Shown here: positions 36,596-45,420 of the stretch, in pieces
Position numbering within the stretch: the first letter of the stretch is position 1
How the letters are laid out: each line of letters starts with the position of its first letter
Assembly: GCF_900166965.1 (NCBI RefSeq)
Contig: NZ_FUZI01000001.1
Span: 496,001 to 560,000, forward strand
Direction of reading: 5' to 3'
Source of the DNA: Photobacterium piscicola
GTDB taxonomy: Bacteria; Pseudomonadota; Gammaproteobacteria; Enterobacterales; Vibrionaceae
Length of the DNA: 64,000 nt
Position numbers and translations under genes: made by a program
The notes under the pieces: model-generated
What the model saw: the letters and a program-made list of their open reading frames with translations, nothing else
What the model was told of the DNA's origin: nothing
Database searches by the model: none

Positions 36596-37242
36596 TACAA
36601 TACTCCCATTAAGTAAACTACACTGAACACACAGATCCAGATAACATCAAGGAAGTGCCAGAACAAACTTAAACAGGCTAAACGTGTTTTATTCTCTGTA
36701 GAAAATCCGTCCCGTTTAAAATGGAACACCAATACAATCATCCACATTAAGCCTGCAAAAACATGGAGTCCGTGAGTGGCAACTAAACCGTAAAATGCTG
36801 ACCAGTAGGCACTACTATGGAACGTCGCGCCTTCACTAGTAAAATGATAGAATTCATACAGTTCCATGATTAAAAAAGACAAACCAAGCCCAAACGTAAT
36901 GGCTAACCATTTGAACATACCTTTAATGTCTTCATGGTTGGCTTTGAGCATTGCCATGCCGAATGTAAAGCTACTAAACAGTAATAGTGCCGTTTCTGTT
37001 AATACAAAACCAAGATTGAACAGTTCCTTAGGTTCAATTAAGCCAGCAAAGCTATTTGAATAAACAGCGTAAACTGCAAATAAAGTACCGAATAATAAGC
37101 AGTCGCTGAGGATGTAAATCCAAAAGCCAAAAATAGTATCACCAGCATAGTCGTGATGGTCATGATCATCGAGTTCATGACTGTCGTTAGACTGAGCAGA
37201 GACATTGAGATTAAATGTATCTTTTACTTCTGTAGTCATCAT
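36595..37242 (-). CDS. cyoC: Cytochrome bo3 quinol oxidase subunit III
   Basis: A 215-residue subunit with five membrane helices (first about 32-58). The segment FWIYILSDCLLFGTLFAVYAV and the later HGLHVFAGLMWM are typical of the quinol-oxidase subunit III family. It is coupled to cyoB (12-base gap) and cyoD (1-base overlap). It supports the oxidase core in the inner membrane. Confidence 0.93.
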   Translation of the reverse strand: MMTTEVKDTFNLNVSAQSNDSHELDDHDHHDYAGDTIFGFWIYILSDCLLFGTLFAVYAVYSNSFAGLIEPKELFNLGFVLTETALLLFSSFTFGMAMLKANHEDIKGMFKWLAITFGLGLSFLIMELYEFYHFTSEGATFHSSAYWSAFYGLVATHGLHVFAGLMWMIVLVFHFKRDGFSTENKTRLACLSLFWHFLDVIWICVFSVVYLMGVL

Positions 37243-37254
37243 TACTCTCGCCCC

Positions 37255-39342
37255 TTATGCTATGTAATCAGCTGGTTTTAGATCGGATGGATCGAAATCA
37301 TCATCATCTTTCCCATCTTTGTGTTCGGCGGTCTTCTCACCACGTGCTTTAGCAAGATGTTTACGTTCAATTGCTTCCACTTCAGAGACTTCAACATAGT
37401 AATCTTTACTGCGTTGAAAGCTGTAAACAATCCAAGAAGCAATCATGCCAATGGTTCCAGCAATGACCATCCACCAGATATGCCAAATGAAAGCAAAACC
37501 AAACATCAATGAAAACATACTGATAACCACACCTGCCCATGTATTTTTAGGCATATGGATTCGCTTATAACGTTCAGGCTTTTGATAAGCTAGACCATGT
37601 TCTTTAGCGTAATGATGTTCGTCACGATCATGAATCTTAGGCAGTAATGCAAAGTTATAAAACGGCGGAGGGGATGATGTCGCCCATTCTAATGTACGAC
37701 CATTCCATGGATCACCAGTAAGATCTAGGTTCTGTTTTCGATCACGAATACTGACGAATATTTGGTAGAACTGAACTGCAATACCTGCTGCAACAATACA
37801 GACACCAAAGGCTGCTACCCATAAATAAGGCGCCCATTCTGGATTATCCGCGACATTTAGACGGCGAGTCATGCCGTTAAAACCAAGCACATAGACAGGC
37901 ATAAAGGCCACGAAGAAACCGACGGTCCAAAGTGCACATGAGATCTTACCAAGACGTTCATCAAGGGTGAATCCGGTGGCTTTCGGGAACCAGTAAGTAA
38001 GACCAGCAAAGTAACCAAAGAGCGCGCCACCGATAATCACGTTATGGAAGTGGGCAATAACGAATAAGCTGTTGTGTAGTACAAAGTTAGCCGCAGGGAT
38101 TGCAAGCATTACTCCCGTCATACCACCAATGGTAAAGGTGATTAAAAACGCAATTGTCCACCACATGCTAGCACTGAACTCAACCCGTCCTTTATACATG
38201 GTAAACAACCAATTAAAGATTTTAACTCCGGTTGGAATCGAGATAATCATGGTTGCAATGCCAAAGAAGGCGTTAACACTTGCGCCTGCGCCCATGGTAA
38301 AGAAGTGATGCAGCCAAACAATAAATGACAACACCATAATTACCATTGTTGCCCACACTAATGATGTGTAACCAAATAGACGTTTGCGTGAGAATGTCGC
38401 TGTAATTTCAGAGAAAATACCGAAAGCAGGCAACACCAAAATATAAACTTCAGGGTGACCCCATGCCCAGATTAGGTTGACGTACATCATTTGGTTGCCA
38501 CCCATATCAGTGGTAAAGAAATGGGTACCAACATAACGATCGAGTGTTAGCAGAGTTAAGGTCACCGTTAAAATAGGGAAGGCAAGTACAATCAGTGCGT
38601 TGGCACACAGTGATGTCCATGTGAACACCGGCATTTGCATCATTTTCATGCCGGGTGCACGCATACGAATAATAGTAACAACAAAGTTAATACCCGTTAA
38701 TAATGTCCCTATACCTGATATTTGCAGTGACCATAGCCAATAATCAACCCCGACCCAAGGGTTAGCATCCATACCTGAAAGTGGTGGGTAGGCTAACCAA
38801 CCTGTTGCGGCAAATTCACCAACAAACAAAGAGAGGTTAATTAGAATAACGCCAACAACGAATAGCCAAAAGCTCAAGGAATTCAAAAATGGAAAGGCAA
38901 CATCGCGAGCACCTATCTGCAATGGCACGATAATATTCATGAGACCCACGACAAATGGCATCGCAACGAAGAAAATCATGATCACGCCATGGGCAGTAAA
39001 AACTTGGTCGTAGTGTTCTGGTGGTAAATAACTGGCATCAATTGTTGATGCTGCCTGTTGAGATCGCATTAGTATGGCGTCAGAAAATCCCCGTACGAGC
39101 ATTACCATTGACACGATGATATACATAATGCCTATCTTTTTATGATCGACAGAGGTAAACCATTCACTCCATAAGTAGTGCCATTTTTTCTGATATGTAA
39201 TCAAGCTTAATAACCCTAGTCCGCCAAGCACTACGGCCATCATGACTGGGAAAACGACTGGATCGCTAAAGGGAATTACATCCCAATTTAATTTGCCGAA
39301 AATCGGATCCGCTTCGGCGTATACATCTCCTTTATAGGCCAT
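37255..39342 (-). CDS. cyoB: Cytochrome bo3 quinol oxidase subunit I
   Basis: A 695-residue heme-copper oxidase core that reduces oxygen and pumps protons. It has about 15 membrane helices. [19 protein letters not shown] carries the CuB histidine and the cross-linked tyrosine, WLHHFF the other two CuB histidines, and [12 protein letters not shown] the heme ligands. The ATG at 39342 is chosen over 39366 because AGGAG lies 6 nt before it. It overlaps the cyoA stop by 11 bases. Confidence 0.95.
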   Translation of the reverse strand: MAYKGDVYAEADPIFGKLNWDVIPFSDPVVFPVMMAVVLGGLGLLSLITYQKKWHYLWSEWFTSVDHKKIGIMYIIVSMVMLVRGFSDAILMRSQQAASTIDASYLPPEHYDQVFTAHGVIMIFFVAMPFVVGLMNIIVPLQIGARDVAFPFLNSLSFWLFVVGVILINLSLFVGEFAATGWLAYPPLSGMDANPWVGVDYWLWSLQISGIGTLLTGINFVVTIIRMRAPGMKMMQMPVFTWTSLCANALIVLAFPILTVTLTLLTLDRYVGTHFFTTDMGGNQMMYVNLIWAWGHPEVYILVLPAFGIFSEITATFSRKRLFGYTSLVWATMVIMVLSFIVWLHHFFTMGAGASVNAFFGIATMIISIPTGVKIFNWLFTMYKGRVEFSASMWWTIAFLITFTIGGMTGVMLAIPAANFVLHNSLFVIAHFHNVIIGGALFGYFAGLTYWFPKATGFTLDERLGKISCALWTVGFFVAFMPVYVLGFNGMTRRLNVADNPEWAPYLWVAAFGVCIVAAGIAVQFYQIFVSIRDRKQNLDLTGDPWNGRTLEWATSSPPPFYNFALLPKIHDRDEHHYAKEHGLAYQKPERYKRIHMPKNTWAGVVISMFSLMFGFAFIWHIWWMVIAGTIGMIASWIVYSFQRSKDYYVEVSEVEAIERKHLAKARGEKTAEHKDGKDDDDFDPSDLKPADYIA

Positions 39343-40219
39343 TTTGGACTCCTGCATGTTTTTCAATAATATCTTTGAATTTTAGCGGTGCGATAGAGGC
39401 AAAGTATGTGACTGGATGGGGCTTTGAAATTTGCTCTTTGGCATTGGCTGTGAGTTGATCGTAACTGTTGTTATTTAAAACAAGTTCTGATGCTTTGACT
39501 TTTTGAACCCATTCTTTAAATGCAGCATCTTTAACTGCATGGGCTTTAAAGCGCATGTTAGCAAAGCCATAACCGCTGTAATTGGCGGAAATACCGCGAT
39601 AAGAACCTTCCTCTTTAGCCATGAGATTTAAACGGTTTTCCATACCAGCCATTGCGTAAACTTGGCTACCTAGTTGTGGAATAAAAAATGAATTCATGGC
39701 GGTATCGGAAGTGACTAAAAATTTCACAGGGCGATTAACGGGTAGTGCTATTTCATTGACTGTTGCAATTTGTTGTTCTGGGTAAATAAAAAGCCATTTC
39801 CAATTCATAGCAACTACTTGAATGGTTAATGGTTCTTGATCGGAAACTATCTCTTTTCTTGGGTCAAGTGAGTAAGAGGTTTGGTAAGTGATCCATCCGA
39901 GTGCTAAAACGATCAAGCAGGGGACAGTCCATACAACCGCTTCTATTTTGGTTGAGTGTTCCCATTCAGGCGTGTATTCCGCTTTTTTATTGCTATGGCG
40001 GTATTTATAAGGAAAGTAAATCGTCATAAATAGCACCGGTATGATAATAATCGCCATCAGAAGAACAGATGTAATGATTAATGATGACTGAGCTTCACCA
40101 ATGCTGCCTTTTGAATCAAAGAGCACCATGTTGCTGCTAGTAAAAAGGGTCACCAACAATAATACTGAGAGTAATGTAAGCAGGATGATGATCATCTTCT
40201 TACTTCGGATTATTTTCAT
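39332..40219 (-). CDS. cyoA: Cytochrome bo3 quinol oxidase subunit II
   Basis: A 295-residue subunit with two N-terminal membrane helices (about 9-31 and 50-72) and a periplasmic cupredoxin domain. The CuA ligands are missing, as expected for a quinol oxidase. [23 protein letters not shown] is the family block. E. coli CyoA is a lipoprotein with a cysteine before the NSALLDPKG stretch; here the same place reads [12 protein letters not shown], with no cysteine, so the lipid anchor is absent. ATG 40219 has GGAGG 4 nt upstream, better than ATG 40246. It is the first gene of the operon. Confidence 0.93.
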   Translation of the reverse strand: MKIIRSKKMIIILLTLLSVLLLVTLFTSSNMVLFDSKGSIGEAQSSLIITSVLLMAIIIIPVLFMTIYFPYKYRHSNKKAEYTPEWEHSTKIEAVVWTVPCLIVLALGWITYQTSYSLDPRKEIVSDQEPLTIQVVAMNWKWLFIYPEQQIATVNEIALPVNRPVKFLVTSDTAMNSFFIPQLGSQVYAMAGMENRLNLMAKEEGSYRGISANYSGYGFANMRFKAHAVKDAAFKEWVQKVKASELVLNNNSYDQLTANAKEQISKPHPVTYFASIAPLKFKDIIEKHAGVQNGL

Positions 40220-40636
40220 TTTTCCTCCGTGAACTTGATTACTCATAACAAAACAAAGTAATAACTGTTACTGGTTAATGATTTTTTTGTTATCCAATAT
40301 TTGTTAATTTGTTGTTATTGTATCATTTCAAACAATGAAAAATAACACTCTGATATATAATATTTAATTGTATTTAAGTAGTAAAAAGCATCGAAAAGCA
40401 GTTTTATTGTCATCTTTAGTATGTTAAATGGCTAATTTGCTACTGCATTGTAAATTTCATCTCACTATTCTTGATCAATTTAAGCGAGTAATAAAATGCT
40501 TATTTTACCAAAATGTATTAAAAATGTTAAAAATTGAACGTGGGTTATATTTTTAACAATAAATTTTATGATTAGGAGTTAAGATACTTTTTGATGTGGC
40601 TAAAAAGTAATCAAAAAGTAAAGGTTTATCTTAAAA

Positions 40637-40652
40637 TGAACTGTTTAGTTTA
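40637..40652. promoter_or_regulatory. Operator-like site copy 1
   Basis: TGAACTGTTTAGTTTA; contains the inverted repeat AACT-GTTT-AGTT. An identical copy lies at 40692-40707. The two copies bracket a promoter. Confidence 0.5.
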
Positions 40653-40658
40653 AATTGA

Positions 40659-40687
40659 TTGACAGAGACCTGCATTGAGCCTAAATT
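40659..40687 (+). promoter_or_regulatory. Sigma-70 promoter between the two operator-like sites
   Basis: -35 TTGACA (40659-40664), a 17-base spacer and -10 TAAATT (40682-40687). The -35 is perfect and the -10 matches four of six. Both flanks carry the same 16-base sequence, so it looks like a repressor-controlled promoter. No gene follows for 500 bases. Confidence 0.5.
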
Positions 40688-40691
40688 ACAC

Positions 40692-40707
40692 TGAACTGTT
40701 TAGTTTA
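40692..40707. promoter_or_regulatory. Operator-like site copy 2
   Basis: A second identical copy of TGAACTGTTTAGTTTA, 55 bases from the first, overlapping the expected transcription start. TetR-type repressors often bind such sites, but none is encoded nearby. Confidence 0.5.
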
Positions 40708-41190
40708 TTTTGTGGGGTGAATCAAAGTCGGAATGGACGCAGACTTATTGCAGTCTAAATGGGTTGTGTTAATCGATGGTTGGGTCTTATTCAAAATACA
40801 AATCACAATAGTATTACGAATGTAACGGTATTGATTTGGATACTGTTATTAAGGATGACAGAAAATAAATATTGGCGGTTAACTAATCAGGAAAGATAAA
40901 GAATAGTGTTATTAAATCGTTAACGTATTTATTAATATATAACTGTGATTAATATATAAATAAGAAAAACATAAAATGCAGACTAATAATTTTTGGTGAG
41001 TTTTATATATTTTTTCATTAATAGATTTTTCAGAGATTAAACGTTTGTGTTTATTTTTCAAAAGTATATTTATGAAATCTTATCAATCAAATTAGTGTTA
41101 TTTTTATGCTTAATTTAATAGAGATTCAATTTAAATAAATCATTATACTCATCGAGTCCAATGACAATTAAACATAATAATGGAGTCAAT

Positions 41191-41634
41191 ATGTCTAATA
41201 GTATTTTTAGTGCAAGTAATGTAATTAAAGCTTTTATTGGTGGTTTCCTTGGTACGTTAGCTTTTACTTTAATGGGTAAATTTATTGCACCACACCTTAT
41301 TGGACATTCAATGAATGTTGCCGCTATTATTGCTCATATGTTGGGTACATCTGATAGTGTCGGCCTGATGATGCACTTTATGGTCGGGTCAATTATATTC
41401 CCTATCGGCTATTTACTTATTGGGTATAAATATCTACCAGGTCCTGGTTGGTTACGTGGTATTATATTTCTAATTCCAATTTACCTTATTGCGATGACTG
41501 TTGTTATGCCAATGGCAGGTAAGGGTATGTTTTTTAATAGTATTCCTATGTCAATGGTTGCTTTGATGGGGCATATGGTCTTTGGTTTTATTTTAGGATT
41601 GGTTGTTGGTACACCTAAAAAATCAATCAAATAA
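41191..41634 (+). CDS. Small four-helix membrane protein
   Basis: A 147-residue inner-membrane protein with four hydrophobic segments (about 9-32, 55-78, 87-108 and 118-140). It is rich in Met, Gly and His (GKFIAPHLIGHSMN, MMHFMVGS, MALMGHMVFG). The even helix spacing resembles the DUF6789-type small membrane proteins, a tentative link from memory. The ATG at 41191 has GGAG 6 nt upstream; the upstream in-frame ATG (41161) has none. The function is unknown. The histidines and methionines could bind metal, but that is speculation. Confidence 0.6.
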   Translation: MSNSIFSASNVIKAFIGGFLGTLAFTLMGKFIAPHLIGHSMNVAAIIAHMLGTSDSVGLMMHFMVGSIIFPIGYLLIGYKYLPGPGWLRGIIFLIPIYLIAMTVVMPMAGKGMFFNSIPMSMVALMGHMVFGFILGLVVGTPKKSIK

Positions 41635-41814
41635 TAATTATAGTTGTTATTAATAACAACTTGTCTTGTTATTCCATTTTTCACATAAACATTAAAGTGT
41701 TATTTTTATTATTAGTATTCATGTTTAATTAAATCGAGATTTATTTGAAATAGATAAACATGTTTGTTAAAAATAAATAGTATATTTATTAATGATCTCT
41801 AGCGAGGGTTCAAA

Positions 41815-42354
41815 ATGACAACTTCAATAAAACTTAATGCGGGTGATCTATTCCCAGCAACAGAAGTAACATTACTTGATGGTACTTCTGTTACTTTAGG
41901 TAAGCCACAAAGTAATGCAACATGGCAGGCTGTATTTATTTATCGAGGTAAACATTGCCCATTATGTACAAAATATCTAAATGAATTAGAAAATTATAAA
42001 CAAAAGTTATTAGACTCTGGTGTTGAAATTATTGCTGTTTCTGCTGATTCGAAACAACAATTAGAAGAACATATTGAAAAGCTAGCGATTAGTTTTCCTA
42101 TTGCTTATGGTTTAACTGAGCAACAAATGCAAACATTGGGATTATATATTTCAATTCCTCGTTCAGAGCAGGAAACCGATCATAACTTCTCTGAGCCGGC
42201 ATTATTTGTTATTAATGAAAATGGTGGATTGCAGGTTGTTGATTTATCGAATAATCCATTTGTTCGACCAGAATTAGAATCTTTAGTAAATGGTATTGGG
42301 TGGATTCGTAATCCAGACAATAACTATCCTATTCGTGGTACGTTTAAATACTAA
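41815..42354 (+). CDS. Redoxin/AhpC-like thiol peroxidase family protein
   Basis: A 179-residue thioredoxin-fold protein. The motif GKHCPLCTKYL (46-56; Cys48 and Cys51) replaces the single peroxidatic cysteine of AhpC by a CxxC pair, and VEIIAVSADSKQQLEEH and FSEPALFVINENG complete the fold. It probably reduces peroxides or disulfides in the cytoplasm. Redoxin-type proteins with CPLC are common in marine gammaproteobacteria. It is monocistronic, with GAGGG upstream and a strong terminator after the stop. Confidence 0.8.
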   Translation: MTTSIKLNAGDLFPATEVTLLDGTSVTLGKPQSNATWQAVFIYRGKHCPLCTKYLNELENYKQKLLDSGVEIIAVSADSKQQLEEHIEKLAISFPIAYGLTEQQMQTLGLYISIPRSEQETDHNFSEPALFVINENGGLQVVDLSNNPFVRPELESLVNGIGWIRNPDNNYPIRGTFKY

Positions 42355-42361
42355 GAATTAA

Positions 42362-42391
42362 AACACCAGCCCAACAAAGGTTGGTGTTTTT
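42362..42391 (+). terminator. Terminator of the redoxin gene
   Basis: A 10-bp stem, AACACCAGCC/GGTTGGTGTT (one G-T pair), 7-nt loop, T-run of five. Confidence 0.88.
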
Positions 42392-42492
42392 CTATCTATA
42401 ATAAAAAGAAGAGGTCATATTACTTAAGTGCGTTGATTTTAGAACCATCATTGTTACGCCGAATCTACAATAGTTTTATTACTTTTCAAGAG

Positions 42493-42504
42493 ATTAACGT
42501 TAAT
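42493..42504. promoter_or_regulatory. Palindrome upstream of the LacI-type regulator
   Basis: ATTAACGTTAAT is a perfect 12-base palindrome 66 bases before the regulator start. Its core TTA-n-CG-n-TAA is shared with the larger operator before the glucosidase gene, which suggests autoregulation. Confidence 0.5.
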
Positions 42505-42569
42505 ACTGTATTCTTTATCAATATATTGGGTACTATAGGAATAATCTTTATTATTGCAGTGAAAATGTT

Positions 42570-43535
42570 ATGGTTCAGAAAATGACGATGGCTGATATTT
42601 CAAAACAGCTTGGAATCTCTAAAATGACAGTGTCACGTTATTTTAATGGTGGCTATGTGTCAGAAGAAAATCGGGTCAAAATTGATGCGATTGTAAAAGA
42701 AAATCACTATACCCCAAATAAATTTGCACGTTCTATTCGTAGTCAATCTAATATTATTGGTTTTATTGCGCCACGAATTGAGTCTTACACGACGAGCTTA
42801 GTGATTAAAGGTGCGTTAGCGGCTGCAAATGAGTCTAATGCTCGAATGTTATTTCATGCGACAGGGTTTAGCCATGAATCAGAGCGCCAAGCGGTAAGTG
42901 AATTTAATGGTCTTAATGCTCTTGGTACTATTGTTATTGCTTCAAAGCACAGTGTTGAAGAGCCATTTTATAAAAAATTAGAAAACCTGATTTTTATAGG
43001 TAAAGCTATTCCTGATCATTGTTGTTTATATTATCCAGAACAAGCGGCGATTACGGCACTCGTTTCTCATACTATTCATCAGTTACAACAACAGCAAGCC
43101 CCCTTTACAGCTATACATTATATTTATGATGCGCGTATGTTGTCATCACGTACTCAATTGATGCAAACCACGTTGGCTTATATTGCACCGACCTTACCGC
43201 ATTCATTACAAGCATTAGCTGATTCTGAACAAAAAGAAGCTTATCAATCAATTACATTGAAATCTAACCATGTTTACTTTTGTGCTACTGATAATATTGC
43301 GATACGTTTATACCGTCGAGCCAAAGAACAACACCTCAAAATAGGGCATGATATTTGGGTGATAGGTATTGGCGATTATGATTATAGCGACTTGTTAGTG
43401 CCTAGTTTAACAACGGTGGCATTTAATTATTATCAAATGGGTTATCAAGCAGTGAAGAAGCTAATCAAGCGCGATTCAAGTTCTTGTGAAGGCCAATTTG
43501 AATTAAAAATTAGAGAAAGCTCTCAGTTCATTTAA
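42570..43535 (+). CDS. LacI-family transcriptional regulator of the alpha-glucoside cluster
   Basis: A 321-residue repressor with an N-terminal LacI helix-turn-helix (MADISKQLGISKMTVSRYFNG, about 7-27), a hinge (about 45-60) and a periplasmic-binding-protein-like core that senses sugar. It precedes a GH13 glucosidase, an EIICB permease and a phosphodiesterase on the same strand, and a 24-base inverted repeat lies between it and them. So it most likely represses these genes until an alpha-glucoside is present. E. coli MalI beside malX is the nearest parallel in function; orthology is not shown. Confidence 0.82.
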   Translation: MVQKMTMADISKQLGISKMTVSRYFNGGYVSEENRVKIDAIVKENHYTPNKFARSIRSQSNIIGFIAPRIESYTTSLVIKGALAAANESNARMLFHATGFSHESERQAVSEFNGLNALGTIVIASKHSVEEPFYKKLENLIFIGKAIPDHCCLYYPEQAAITALVSHTIHQLQQQQAPFTAIHYIYDARMLSSRTQLMQTTLAYIAPTLPHSLQALADSEQKEAYQSITLKSNHVYFCATDNIAIRLYRRAKEQHLKIGHDIWVIGIGDYDYSDLLVPSLTTVAFNYYQMGYQAVKKLIKRDSSSCEGQFELKIRESSQFI

Positions 43536-43569
43536 AAACCTTTTGCATATCACTACATCCGATCTTACC

Positions 43570-43593
43570 GTATGTGTTATCGGTAACACATAC
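43570..43593. promoter_or_regulatory. Operator for the LacI-type regulator before the GH13 gene
   Basis: Perfect 10-bp arms, GTATGTGTTA and TAACACATAC, around TCGG. It carries the central CG usual in LacI-family sites. It is 35 bases upstream of the glucosidase start, where it would block the promoter. Confidence 0.75.
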
Positions 43594-43627
43594 AAATATG
43601 TAGTATACGTTTAGTAAGGTTAAATGG

Positions 43628-45361
43628 ATGAATCACCCTAATAATACGTCAGCAACATCGCTTGCATGGTGGAAAGCCGCCACTGCTTATCAAATATATC
43701 CACGTAGTTTTTTTGACAGTAACCAAGATGGTATTGGTGATATTGCTGGCATTATTACTAAGCTTGATTATTTAGTTGAACTTGGTATTGATTTGGTATG
43801 GATTTGTCCATTTTATCAATCACCTAATGATGATAATGGTTACGATATTAGTGACTATCAAGCTATTCATCCAGATTTCGGTAGTCTTGCCGATGTTGAT
43901 CGCTTAATCAGTGCTGCACATGATCGCGGTATTCGTATCATTATGGATTTAGTGATTAATCATACCAGTGACGAGCATCCATGGTTTATTGAATCACGCC
44001 AAAGCAAAACTAATCCTAAGCGTGATTGGTATATTTGGCGCGATGGTAGTGCTCCAACCCCGACAAGTCCTACCAATGCTCCTAATAACTGGGAAAGTAT
44101 ATTTCATGGCAGTGCGTGGCAATATGATGAGGCTACTGCGCAATATTATTTGCACTTATTTTCTAAAAAACAGCCAGATTTGAATTGGCAAAATCCTGAA
44201 GTAAAACAAGCGTTATTTAGCATGATTCATTGGTGGTTAGCGCGCGGCATTGATGGTTTTAGAGTGGATGCTATTAGCCATATTCAAAAACAACCGGGCT
44301 TACCATCATTACCTAATCCAAAGGGTGATGATTATGTGTCTTCGTTTGATTACCACATGAATGTTGATGGTATTGAGCAGCATCTATATGAACTGCGTGA
44401 CCAAGCTTTTGCTCCTTTTGATATTGTAACTGTTGGTGAAGCCAATGGGGTTGAAGCACAAGATGCATTAACGTGGGTGGCTGAGCCTACTGACAACGAT
44501 AAAGGTGGCGTCTTTAATATGATTTTCCAATTTGAACACATGAAGTTGTGGTCAGAAGAGCAAAATCGTGAGCAGTTTGATTTGGTGGAATTTAAGCAAA
44601 TTTTAACCCGTTGGCAAAATGCGTTAGAAGGTAAAGGGTGGAATGCTTTATACCTCGAAAATCACGACCAAGCTCGTAGTATTAATACGTTTGCAAATGC
44701 CAATTATTGGTATGGCAGTGCCACCGCATTAGCTGCCTGTTATTTTCTAATGAAAGGTACGCCGTTTATTTACCAAGGCCAAGAAATCGGTATGGTAAAT
44801 CATACGTTTTCTACATTAGATGATTTTAATGATGTATCAGCTAAAAACTTAATCATTAAATTACAGCAGCAAGGAAAAAAAGATCAACAGATATTAGAGT
44901 TGCTAAACCAAGTTTCACGTGATCATAGTCGACTCCCAATGCAGTGGAATACGCAGGCATTTGGTGGTTTTTCTGAGGTAGAACCTTGGCTGGTAGGTAA
45001 TCCTAATTACACCGATATTAATGTTGAACAACAACTGCGCGACCCGCACTCGATTTTACAGTTTTATAAACAGTTAATCGCCCTTCGAAAAAACAATCCA
45101 AGTTTGATTACAGGTCGCTATCAATTATTACTAGAAAATGATGCCCATATTTATGCTTATCAACGGATTGAATCAGATCTGACGTGGACAGTTATTACGA
45201 ATTTAAGTGATCACGAAACAAGAGTTGATCTTGATATTACTCAGCTAGGGGAACTCATTCTCGATAATCAAACGCCAAATAATGACACCGCCCGTAGTGA
45301 CTTTATGGCGACACAATTAGCGCCAACTTATGCGGCTTATGTGTTTGTGAAAAAACAATAG
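43628..45361 (+). CDS. GH13 alpha-glucosidase (oligo-1,6-glucosidase type)
   Basis: A 577-residue cytoplasmic hydrolase that would release glucose from short alpha-glucosides after import. It has the GH13 blocks: DLVINHTSDEHPWF (region I), GFRVDAISH (region II, nucleophile Asp near 214), VTVGEANG (region III, acid Glu near 271) and ENHDQAR (region IV, Asp near 346). YQIYPRSFFDSNQDGIGDI at the start is typical of oligo-1,6-glucosidase/trehalose-6-phosphate hydrolase. The EIICB gene next to it suggests a phosphorylated alpha-glucoside may be the true substrate. ATG 43628, AAGG upstream. Confidence 0.9.
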   Translation: MNHPNNTSATSLAWWKAATAYQIYPRSFFDSNQDGIGDIAGIITKLDYLVELGIDLVWICPFYQSPNDDNGYDISDYQAIHPDFGSLADVDRLISAAHDRGIRIIMDLVINHTSDEHPWFIESRQSKTNPKRDWYIWRDGSAPTPTSPTNAPNNWESIFHGSAWQYDEATAQYYLHLFSKKQPDLNWQNPEVKQALFSMIHWWLARGIDGFRVDAISHIQKQPGLPSLPNPKGDDYVSSFDYHMNVDGIEQHLYELRDQAFAPFDIVTVGEANGVEAQDALTWVAEPTDNDKGGVFNMIFQFEHMKLWSEEQNREQFDLVEFKQILTRWQNALEGKGWNALYLENHDQARSINTFANANYWYGSATALAACYFLMKGTPFIYQGQEIGMVNHTFSTLDDFNDVSAKNLIIKLQQQGKKDQQILELLNQVSRDHSRLPMQWNTQAFGGFSEVEPWLVGNPNYTDINVEQQLRDPHSILQFYKQLIALRKNNPSLITGRYQLLLENDAHIYAYQRIESDLTWTVITNLSDHETRVDLDITQLGELILDNQTPNNDTARSDFMATQLAPTYAAYVFVKKQ

Positions 45362-45420
45362 TTATATTTATGGCAGGTCAGTGATGACGTAAACCTGCCA
45401 CCTCAATCAAGGAATTAGTT

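Larger units (their letters stand above)
40247..41190. other. Long AT-rich intergenic region between cyoA and the next gene
   Basis: About 940 bases with no gene longer than 30 codons that I can support. It holds the cyo promoter and a separate promoter flanked by two identical 16-base sites (listed separately). A 30-codon frame starts with the ATG at 40732 (MDADLLQSKW) but has no other support. Confidence 0.6.

Noticed and set aside
40732..40824. A 30-codon frame (MDADLLQSKW...) downstream of the orphan promoter
   Set aside because: Too short, no recognised feature, and no ribosome binding site good enough to call it a gene.
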